Shown piece by piece: positions 6,994 through 12,585 of a stretch of 15,137 nt of DNA; position 1 is the first letter of the stretch; every line of letters starts with the position of its first letter. This DNA comes from JACQFZ01 sp036396275 (GTDB lineage: Bacteria; Pseudomonadota; Gammaproteobacteria; Acidiferrobacterales; Sulfurifustaceae). The translations under genes and the position numbers were made by a program. Under the pieces are notes generated by a model, which saw only the letters and a list, made by a program, of their open reading frames with translations, had not been told where the DNA came from and did not search any database. The DNA is taken from contig DASWLD010000038.1 of assembly GCA_036396275.1 (NCBI GenBank), forward strand, positions 1 through 15,137. Reading direction: 5' to 3'.

Positions 6994-7503
6994 TCAATCC
7001 TCGTCGTCCCAATCGACGCGAATCGTCTCCGCCTCGAGATCGACGTCCTGTACGACGGGGGAACAGAACGGAATCAGCCGTTCGCGCTCGCCGCGCACAA
7101 CCATTACGTCATTCGCGCCGGTCTCGAACAGGTGACTGACGCGGCCGAGTTCGATGCCGACGTGGTTCACGACGCGCAAGCCTTCGAGATCGGCCCAGTA
7201 ATATTCGCGCTCACCGGTCGCCGGCAACTGCGACGCGTCAACGGCGATCTCCGCGCCGACCAACAGCGCCGCCGCGTCGCGGTCGTCGCAACCGCCAAGC
7301 CGGGCGACAAGCCCCTTGCCTTGCGGCCGCCCCTCGAGCATATCCAGCGTTCGCGTGGCGCCGCCGACCGTCACGTGCCACGGACGATAGTTCAGTATCG
7401 CTTCGCGCGGACGGGTGTGCGAATACACCTTCACCCAGCCGTTCACACCGAAGAGACCGACCACGCGGCCGACGGATATTCGGCGCTCCGCTGGCTTCGT
7501 CAT
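6994..7503 (-). CDS. rimM: Ribosome maturation factor RimM
   Basis: 169 residues, the normal RimM size. It binds S19 and assists 30S head assembly. The N-terminal RimM domain (about 8-90) has ISVGRVVGLFGVNGWVKVYS and GKGLVARLGGCDDRDAA. The PRC-barrel domain (about 97-168) has EYYWADLEGLRVVN, GRVSHLFETGANDVMVV, RLIPF and VQDVDLEAETIRVDW. The start ATG at 7503 is fixed because a TAG stop sits directly before it in frame. No Shine-Dalgarno sequence is visible, and 109 nt with a GC-rich hairpin separate it from rpsP. Both fit the low output of rimM relative to ribosomal proteins in this operon. Confidence 0.96.
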   Translation of the reverse strand: MTKPAERRISVGRVVGLFGVNGWVKVYSHTRPREAILNYRPWHVTVGGATRTLDMLEGRPQGKGLVARLGGCDDRDAAALLVGAEIAVDASQLPATGEREYYWADLEGLRVVNHVGIELGRVSHLFETGANDVMVVRGERERLIPFCSPVVQDVDLEAETIRVDWDDED

Positions 7504-7561
7504 CTAACGTATAGAGTACCCGGAGGCTGCACGTCGCCTTGCCGGGATTCGTTCCAAGTGG

Positions 7562-7576
7562 GCGCGCCACGCGCGC
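7562..7576 (-). promoter_or_regulatory. GC hairpin in the rpsP-rimM spacer
   Basis: Perfect 6-bp stem GCGCGC (7562-7567) with GCGCGC (7571-7576) around a 3-nt loop, inside the 109-nt spacer between rpsP and rimM. It could attenuate transcription or stabilise the rpsP 3' end. There is no T-tract, so a full terminator is unlikely. Confidence 0.35.
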
Positions 7577-7612
7577 GATTCGCTACGTCGGTTCGGCGAC
7601 GCGCATTCGCGG

Positions 7613-7861
7613 CTACTTCGACGCCGCCGCGCGTTTCAGCAAGTCGGCGACACGCTCGGATGGCTTCGCGCCCTTGCTCAACCAATACTGAACGCGCGCC
7701 AGATCGACGCGAAACTTTTCCTCGGTCGCGACCGCTTTGGGATTGAAGAAGCCGATGCGTTCGATGCATTTCCCACCGGGTGCCCTGCGGCGATCGGCGA
7801 CCTCCAGCCGATAATAAGGGCGCTTGTTCGCGCCACCGCGCGCCAGGCGAATCGTTACCAT
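7613..7861 (-). CDS. rpsP: 30S ribosomal protein S16
   Basis: 82 residues, the usual S16 length. The family signature VTIRLARGGANKRPYYRLEVAD opens the protein, followed by RRAPGGKCIERIGFFNP and RVQYWLSKGAKPSERVADLLK. The start at 7861 is preceded by GAGGAAA at a suitable distance; a further in-frame ATG at 7930 is rejected because it would add a non-homologous 23-residue leader. It is the first gene of the minus-strand operon, 111 nt downstream of the mlaA stop, with its own promoter in that gap. Confidence 0.98.
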   Translation of the reverse strand: MVTIRLARGGANKRPYYRLEVADRRRAPGGKCIERIGFFNPKAVATEEKFRVDLARVQYWLSKGAKPSERVADLLKRAAASK

Positions 7862-7928
7862 TTTGCTTTCCTCGAGAACATGAATGGAGGCCGACGTAAA
7901 CCGCCGTGCCGGCCGAACGAAGCGCGGC

Positions 7929-7956
7929 ATTTTAACCGGTTGGACCGTTGAAACAA
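7929..7956 (-). promoter_or_regulatory. Candidate sigma-70 promoter of the rpsP operon
   Basis: Reading the minus strand, TTGTTT (7956-7951), a 16-nt spacer and TAAAAT (7934-7929) lie about 70 nt ahead of the rpsP start. The predicted transcript begins near 7922 and has a 60-nt leader. It is an AT-rich patch in otherwise GC-rich sequence, between mlaA and rpsP. Confidence 0.6.
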
Positions 7957-7972
7957 AGGCCGAAAGCCCGAT

Positions 7973-8800
7973 TTATGGCTGCTGGGGGGGTTCCGGGGCC
8001 GGCGGTTTGGGGGCGGTCTCGTCTTGCTCGAAAATCGCGGGATCCAGCGGAGCCGGCCCGGCATCCGCGCCGTCACGGATCAGGCTGCGGCGCCGTTGAC
8101 GGTACGCCTCGCGCACAAACACATAGGGATCTTCCCCCGCCGCCTGATCCAGAATGTCCCCGGCATCGAGCAGCCGCGCGCGGATATCGATTCCCTCCAG
8201 AATGTACAGTTTCGTGCGCGTGCTGCTGCTGTCCAAATGTTTAGGCGGATAGACCTCGTTGTCGGCGTAAAGTCCGACGCCGTCTCTAATATTGCTTGGA
8301 CCGAGTATCGGCAGCACCAAATAGGGTCCCTCCCCAACGCCCCAGGTTCCCAAGGTTTGACCGAAGTCCTCGTTGTGACGCTCGATCCCGATAGCCGTCG
8401 CAACATCGAACAAACCGTATATGCCGAATGTCGTGTTAATCATGAACCGGCCAAGATCCGACGCCGCTTGGGAAAACTTTCCCTGCAAGGCGCTGTTAAT
8501 CATCACGGCCGGTTCGCGCAGATTGCTGAAAAAATTCGACACGCCCTTGCGCACCGGGCTTGGCAATACCGCACGATAGCCCTTCGCCACTGGTTTCATC
8601 ACGTAGCGATCGAGCGTGTCATTGAAGCTGTACATTGCCCTGTTGAAAGGCTCGAGCGGATCATTCGTATCGGCGGCCTGTTCGCTCCCGTTCGAAGGGC
8701 CGGCGTCGCCGGCGCGCTGGCCGGTCGTTGCGCACGCGGCAAGCGTCAGACTTATCGCCAGCCACAGCGGCAAAAGAAATACCGGTGGGTTCGTTCGCAT
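7973..8800 (-). CDS. mlaA: MlaA/VacJ family outer-membrane lipoprotein
   Basis: 275 residues. The start at 8800 gives a short lipoprotein signal ending in the lipobox LAAC with C23 as the lipidated residue; no aspartate follows, which fits outer-membrane targeting. The MlaA domain begins with NDPLEPFNRAMYSFND (47-61) and continues with SNFFSNLREPAVMINSALQG, RFMINTTFGIYGLFDVA, FGQTLGTWGVGEGPYLVLP and LGPSNIRDGVGLYAD. MlaA removes misplaced phospholipids from the outer leaflet of the outer membrane and hands them to MlaC. The C-terminus is a proline-rich tail (PKPPAPEPP). The other mla genes (mlaFEDCB) are not adjacent, which is common for mlaA. No good ribosome site precedes the ATG; an upstream in-frame ATG at 9055 would add 85 non-homologous residues and is rejected. 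Confidence 0.95.
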   Translation of the reverse strand: MRTNPPVFLLPLWLAISLTLAACATTGQRAGDAGPSNGSEQAADTNDPLEPFNRAMYSFNDTLDRYVMKPVAKGYRAVLPSPVRKGVSNFFSNLREPAVMINSALQGKFSQAASDLGRFMINTTFGIYGLFDVATAIGIERHNEDFGQTLGTWGVGEGPYLVLPILGPSNIRDGVGLYADNEVYPPKHLDSSSTRTKLYILEGIDIRARLLDAGDILDQAAGEDPYVFVREAYRQRRRSLIRDGADAGPAPLDPAIFEQDETAPKPPAPEPPQQP

Positions 8801-8922
8801 GATGGCTAGTGTAGGCAAACCGGCGGCGGATGCATGGTCGCGAAGGCTAGCGAATATCGAGGATCGCTGTAAAGCGCCGGCCGGAGCGGCCGGTGAAAGA
8901 TGGCCGCCCGGGAATCCGGAAC

Positions 8923-8945
8923 TATATTTGAATGAGGGTAACCCT
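8923..8945 (+). promoter_or_regulatory. Weak promoter-like site with a small palindrome
   Basis: TATATT at 8923-8928 is followed by AGGGT-a-ACCCT at 8935-8945, placed near the expected start point of the gene at 8958. No convincing -35 element was found. The palindrome could be an operator, but it is short enough to be chance. Confidence 0.25.
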
Positions 8946-8957
8946 ATTGGAGCGATC

Positions 8958-9215
8958 ATGCCCCTGCGCGATCCGACACCGGCCGCCGCGGGAATTCGCG
9001 TACCGCCGCACTTGATGGCGGATCGCTTTATCGCCGGTTTCGAGCACGCCCTCAAAGGCGGCCAGCTCGATCACGTGGACTGTCTTCGGCGCTCGTTTCG
9101 TCTCGGATTTCGCGCCGCCAAGCTCTACACGCGCCACGTTCGACGGCAACGGGGTCTGCTGGAGCTGCCCACCCGCTATCGCATTCGGATGCGAAGCCTC
9201 TGGCCCGATTGCTGA
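8958..9215 (+). CDS. Small basic protein of unknown function
   Basis: 85 residues from the ATG at 8958, which has GGAG five bases ahead. The longer open frame back to 8616 runs antisense through mlaA and is a shadow. The protein has a short polar N-terminus (MPLRDPTPAAAG), an amphipathic helix (LMADRFIAGFEHALKGG) and an arginine-rich C-terminal half (RSFRLGFRAAKLYTRHVRR, RYRIRMRSLW). Net charge is strongly positive. No signal peptide, TM segment or cysteine pair. The charge suggests a nucleic-acid- or membrane-associated protein, but no family was recognised. It is divergent from mlaA and 98 nt ahead of mtnC. Confidence 0.65.
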   Translation: MPLRDPTPAAAGIRVPPHLMADRFIAGFEHALKGGQLDHVDCLRRSFRLGFRAAKLYTRHVRRQRGLLELPTRYRIRMRSLWPDC

Positions 9216-9256
9216 ACGGTTGATCGGCCGGCGCCTCTCGCCGGACCTGGTTTGCG

Positions 9257-9284
9257 TATAATCGGCGGCGCGGTGCGCGCCGCC
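9257..9284 (+). promoter_or_regulatory. Consensus -10 box and adjoining hairpin upstream of mtnC
   Basis: TATAAT at 9257-9262 is a perfect -10 with a TG two bases further upstream (TGCGTATAAT); no good -35 was seen. A perfect 9-bp hairpin GGCGGCGCG (9264-9272) with CGCGCCGCC (9276-9284) starts almost at once, so the expected start point (~9269) falls within its left arm. The mtnC ATG at 9314 has no clear ribosome site. Confidence 0.5.
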
Positions 9285-9313
9285 GCCGCGCCACTTTACG
9301 CACGCTAACCCAA

Positions 9314-9994
9314 ATGATCCGCGCGATTCTCACCGATATCGAAGGAACCACATCGTCGCTGTCGTTCGTGAAGGACGTGCTTTTTCCGTACGCGCGCGCC
9401 CGGCTTCCCGAATTCGTACGGGCGCACGCCGACGACCCGGAGGTGCGTCGGATACTCGCGGACGTTCGCCGCGAGGCCGGCGCGGCGCTCGATGACAACG
9501 TTCTGATCGAACGGATGCTTCGGTGGATCGACGAAGACCGCAAGCTGACGCCGCTCAAGGCGCTGCAGGGATTGATCTGGGAAGCCGGTTATCGTAACGG
9601 CGAGCTGATCGGTCACATCTACGATGACGCGAACGACGCGCTGCACCGGTGGCACGACCGCGGCCTGCGTTTGTACGTTTTCTCGTCCGGCTCGGTCAAG
9701 GCACAGAAGCTTTTGTTCGGCCACACCGAGAAAGGCGATTTGCAGCCGCTATTCGAGGGCTACTTCGACACCACGGTCGGCGCGAAGCGCGATTCGGCGG
9801 CGTACCGGCGTATCGCCGACACCATCGGGATCGAACCGGTGGAAATTCTTTTTTTGTCGGACGTCACCGAAGAACTCGATGCGGCGCGGGCGGCGGGAAT
9901 GAAAACCTATTGGCTCGTGCGCGGCGTTGATACACCGATTCGCGACGGCCACCGCGTGGCGCGCCGCTTCGATGAGATTCACCTCAACGATTAG
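9314..9994 (+). CDS. mtnC: Enolase-phosphatase E1 (methionine salvage)
   Basis: 226 residues, the usual bacterial MtnC length. In the methionine salvage pathway it enolises 2,3-diketo-5-methylthiopentyl-1-phosphate and then removes the phosphate to give the acireductone. HAD-family motifs are complete: motif I DIEGTTSS (D8, E10), motif II VFSSGSVKAQ (S124, S125), the conserved lysine K158 in VGAKRDSAAY and motif III LFLSDVTEELDAA (D183, E186/E187). The start is the first ATG and gives the standard MIRAILTDIEGTTS beginning. No other salvage gene (mtnB, mtnD, mtnA) is next to it. Its stop overlaps the stop of the convergent protease gene by 11 bp. Confidence 0.96.
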   Translation: MIRAILTDIEGTTSSLSFVKDVLFPYARARLPEFVRAHADDPEVRRILADVRREAGAALDDNVLIERMLRWIDEDRKLTPLKALQGLIWEAGYRNGELIGHIYDDANDALHRWHDRGLRLYVFSSGSVKAQKLLFGHTEKGDLQPLFEGYFDTTVGAKRDSAAYRRIADTIGIEPVEILFLSDVTEELDAARAAGMKTYWLVRGVDTPIRDGHRVARRFDEIHLND

Positions 9995-12008
9995 CGCCGG
10001 GGCTCGCGCCGAACCAGCGGACCGCCGCCACGTAGGGCGCTAAACCGATTCGCACCAATTTGCGCAACAGCGGATAAGGCCGTATCGCGTCCGCAAACGG
10101 CGGGCTGAGCCGATAGTACGCAGCCACCAGTGCGCGACCAACCGGATTTGTCAGCAGATATCGATTGCGAAACCGGCGCAGCTGACGCACATCTGCGACG
10201 TCCGGCGAACCGTACGCCGCCGTCGCAATGAAACATCGACTATCGCCGCCGCCGGTGCCGGGACTCGCGTCCGCCGCGCTAACCGCCGCGGCAGCGACTT
10301 GAACGTCGACGACGTCTGTCGCCGCCAACCCGCCGTCGTCGGCGACTGTCAGCTGAAAGCGCAAGCTACCACCCTGTTCGGGCGCCACAAATGTCGCGCC
10401 CACGGTATTCGAATCCGAGATCGCCACGGTTGGACCGCTGACTTGGGTCCACGTGTACTGCGCGATGCTCGCCGGCGCCGCGGCCGCGGAGCCCGCCGCT
10501 GTCAGCAGGACAACTGTGTCCCCGACGACCGTCTGATCGGTTCCGGCGTCGGCGGTCGGCGCCAGGGCGTTGGCGGCGGATTGCAGCGCGACGGTCGCAT
10601 CGAGCATGCCGGCACCGCAGGTTGCGGTCGTGCAATTCGAGCCGGCGGGAAACGCGCGCGCGGTCGCGAGAAGTTTTTGCCGAATCTGGCCAGGTGTCAG
10701 CGCCGGATTGATCGCCAGCATCAACGACGCGACGCCCGCCACGTGCGGCGCGGACATGCTGGTGCCTTGGATATACTTATAAGTATCGCCGCCCGGGCTC
10801 GGTGACGGCGCGGTCGTCGCCGTATTCGAAATCGAAACAATGCCGTTCGAATCGCCTACATAATATTGCGCGCCGCCGGGAGCGCTGAGCGCGACCGTTG
10901 AACCGAAACTACTGTAGTACGCTCTATTGCCATTGCGGTCGAGCGCCGCAACGGCGATTACGCCCGCGCAGTTTCCGGGCGCTATCGCGGAAGCCGAACT
11001 CGCGGTATTCCCGGCGGCGGCTATGATGACGGCGCCGGCCGCCACGACATCGTCAACCGCGCTCTGCACCAGCGGCGAACAAGACGTCTCCGCGCCCAGA
11101 CTTAGATTAAGGATTTGCGCCGGGTTCGGATTCGGAGGTAGATATGGATCCGCGACGCCGGCGGCCCAACGCGCACCGTCCAGCACGTCCGACAGGTAAC
11201 CGCCGCATCGCCCGAGGACGCGCACCGGCAGTAACTTCGCGTTCCCGCTGACGCCGCTGATGCCAATGGTGTTGTCCCTACTCGCACCGATAATTCCCGC
11301 GACATGGGTACCGTGCCACGAGCTGTTCTGTGCGCTCGACCCGGCGCCGCAGTCGTCGGCGCCCACCCAATCGCCGGGATCCCCCGGATCGGTATCGCGC
11401 CCGTCGCCGTCGTTTGCCGTAAATGGATTGACCACGAAATCGTACCCGGGGAGGACGCGCGCCGCATCGATATCCGCGTGTGAGAGCAAACCGGTATCGA
11501 CCACCGCGACCACCGCCGGCGGCGCCGCACCCGCCAAGTCCCACGCGTCGGGTAGATTCGCCGTCGCGATTTCGCTGCGCGCGTCGTGCAGATTCCACTG
11601 ACCTGCGTAATGCGGATCGTTCGGTACCAGGAAGGGACGCACCCAACGATCCGGTTCGGCGTATTCGACGCTGGGATCCTGCATCAAACGTTGCGCGACG
11701 GTTTGCGCTTGCGCCGCTGTCATCGCCCGCGGGAGCCGCAGAACTTCGGCGCCGCCCGACATTCGCCGCAACGAACTCAACGAGACGCCAGCGCGTTCGC
11801 CCAACGCACGCACATCGCTCCTAACCGCCACGGCGCCGCGAACGCTCGACACCGCGCGCCGCTTGACGATCAATCGTTCGATGGGAGCCGCGCCGGGCGC
11901 CGCCCGCGCGGAAAGTTCGGCGAAAACCGGCGGCGCACCCATCAGCCCAATCGCCAGGAGGGTCGCGCTCAGAATGCGGATAATCGGATTGCCGGGGTTT
12001 CGATCCAT
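9984..12008 (-). CDS. Secreted S8 (subtilisin-like) serine protease with PKD-like and CFI-box C-terminal regions
   Basis: 674 residues from the ATG at 12008; the frame runs further upstream but there it is the shadow of the lipoprotein gene. Signal peptide at about 1-30 (ILSATLLAIGLMGAPPVFA). An I9-like propeptide spans about 44-122 and ends DPSVEYAEPDRWV. The catalytic domain (about 130-480) carries D171 (VVDTGLLSHADI), H232 (HGTHVAGI), oxyanion N334 (AAAGN) and S417 (GTSMSAPHVAG). A PKD/Ig-like domain follows (about 484-572, ADAGTDQTVVGDTVVLL). The last ~85 residues begin RCFIATAAYGSPDVADVRQL and continue GRALVAAYYRLSPPFADAI, the pattern called CFI-box-CTERM, a C-terminal module of unknown role on secreted proteins. 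It is probably exported and self-processed. It follows the I9-like lipoprotein gene by only 2 nt, implying one transcript and coupled translation. No strong ribosome site. Confidence 0.93.
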   Translation of the reverse strand: MDRNPGNPIIRILSATLLAIGLMGAPPVFAELSARAAPGAAPIERLIVKRRAVSSVRGAVAVRSDVRALGERAGVSLSSLRRMSGGAEVLRLPRAMTAAQAQTVAQRLMQDPSVEYAEPDRWVRPFLVPNDPHYAGQWNLHDARSEIATANLPDAWDLAGAAPPAVVAVVDTGLLSHADIDAARVLPGYDFVVNPFTANDGDGRDTDPGDPGDWVGADDCGAGSSAQNSSWHGTHVAGIIGASRDNTIGISGVSGNAKLLPVRVLGRCGGYLSDVLDGARWAAGVADPYLPPNPNPAQILNLSLGAETSCSPLVQSAVDDVVAAGAVIIAAAGNTASSASAIAPGNCAGVIAVAALDRNGNRAYYSSFGSTVALSAPGGAQYYVGDSNGIVSISNTATTAPSPSPGGDTYKYIQGTSMSAPHVAGVASLMLAINPALTPGQIRQKLLATARAFPAGSNCTTATCGAGMLDATVALQSAANALAPTADAGTDQTVVGDTVVLLTAAGSAAAAPASIAQYTWTQVSGPTVAISDSNTVGATFVAPEQGGSLRFQLTVADDGGLAATDVVDVQVAAAAVSAADASPGTGGGDSRCFIATAAYGSPDVADVRQLRRFRNRYLLTNPVGRALVAAYYRLSPPFADAIRPYPLLRKLVRIGLAPYVAAVRWFGASPGANR

Positions 12009-12010
12009 GA

Positions 12011-12379
12011 CTACTGTCGCCGCACCGCTACATCGGGTTGTACGTCCAGCACCTCGGGCCGGTCTTGCAGGCGGCGCACGAGATCGTCCAGCGATTCCGG
12101 TGGTACCGACGCACACAACAGGTGAGCGCCCCCTGACAAGGGCCGAAGGTATGCAAGGGGCGTGCCGATATCGCGCGAAAGCGCGGCGAGAAACACCGGG
12201 TCGGCCGCATTGGTACCGGCGCGAAAAAGGACGATGAGCTGCATCGAGCCGGCGCGATCGACCGACTCCGCTCGAACACCCGGCGGCCCGGCCGGCGACG
12301 GCAAACGCGTGCTTGTCTCGCACGCTCCGATCGCCGCGACTCCGGCGAGGGCCGTGGCTAGTGCGACCCTTGTGCGCAT
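12011..12379 (-). CDS. Small lipoprotein resembling an S8 propeptide / I9 inhibitor
   Basis: 122 residues. The start at 12379 is preceded by GGGGGG five bases ahead and gives a clean lipoprotein signal (MRTRVALATALAGVAAIGAC, C20 lipidated); an ATG five codons earlier is less likely. After a proline-rich linker (about 22-45) comes one compact domain: MQLIVLFRAGTNAADPVFL, then YLRPLSGGAHLLCASVP, then LDDLVRRLQDRPEVLDVQPD. That order (strand, helix, strand, helix, then a VxxVxPD end) is the S8 propeptide/I9 fold pattern. It also resembles the neighbouring protease's own propeptide (LRRMSGGAEVLRLP, LMQDPSVEYAEPD). Its stop is 2 nt before the protease start. Likely a membrane-tethered chaperone or inhibitor acting on that protease; this role is inferred, not shown. 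Confidence 0.75.
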   Translation of the reverse strand: MRTRVALATALAGVAAIGACETSTRLPSPAGPPGVRAESVDRAGSMQLIVLFRAGTNAADPVFLAALSRDIGTPLAYLRPLSGGAHLLCASVPPESLDDLVRRLQDRPEVLDVQPDVAVRRQ

Positions 12380-12403
12380 TGTTGCCCCCCGCAACTGCGC
12401 AAG

Positions 12404-12409
12404 ATTATA
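12404..12409 (-). promoter_or_regulatory. Perfect -10 box for the lipoprotein-protease operon
   Basis: TATAAT on the minus strand at 12409-12404, about 25 nt ahead of the lipoprotein ATG at 12379, giving a leader of roughly 18 nt. The -35 position at 17-nt spacing reads TACGTT, which is poor, so an activator or alternative element may help. Confidence 0.45.
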
Positions 12410-12532
12410 CCGACGATGGAAGGGACAACGTAGTGCCGCTGTTCGTCACAGCCCGCGGGGCTTCACACCCTTTGCTCTCGCCGCCGGGGCGCTCGTTCGA
12501 GCCGGCTGAGCGAGGTCCGCACGGTGCCTGTC

Positions 12533-12538
12533 TATACT
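12533..12538 (+). promoter_or_regulatory. Weak -10-like box for the gene at 12586
   Basis: TATACT on the plus strand, 47 nt before the ATG at 12586, in the 206-bp gap between divergent genes. No convincing -35 element and no Shine-Dalgarno sequence ahead of the ATG were found. Confidence 0.3.
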
Positions 12539-12585
12539 GAGGTAGATCCGCCGCGCGCGGCTTTCCGGTTTTCTGCATAAATTAC

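Noticed and set aside
6163..7746. 527-residue open frame on the plus strand
   Set aside because: It lies wholly antisense to trmD, rimM and rpsP and is rich in arginine, histidine and proline with no family resemblance; a GC-driven shadow.
8801..9055. Longer N-terminus for mlaA (start at 9055)
   Set aside because: It would add 85 non-homologous residues ahead of a perfect lipobox and overlap the small plus-strand gene.
12009..12323. Longer N-terminus for the S8 protease (start at 12323)
   Set aside because: The extra 105 residues overlap the lipoprotein gene in another frame and would bury the signal peptide; the ATG at 12008 gives a normal export signal.
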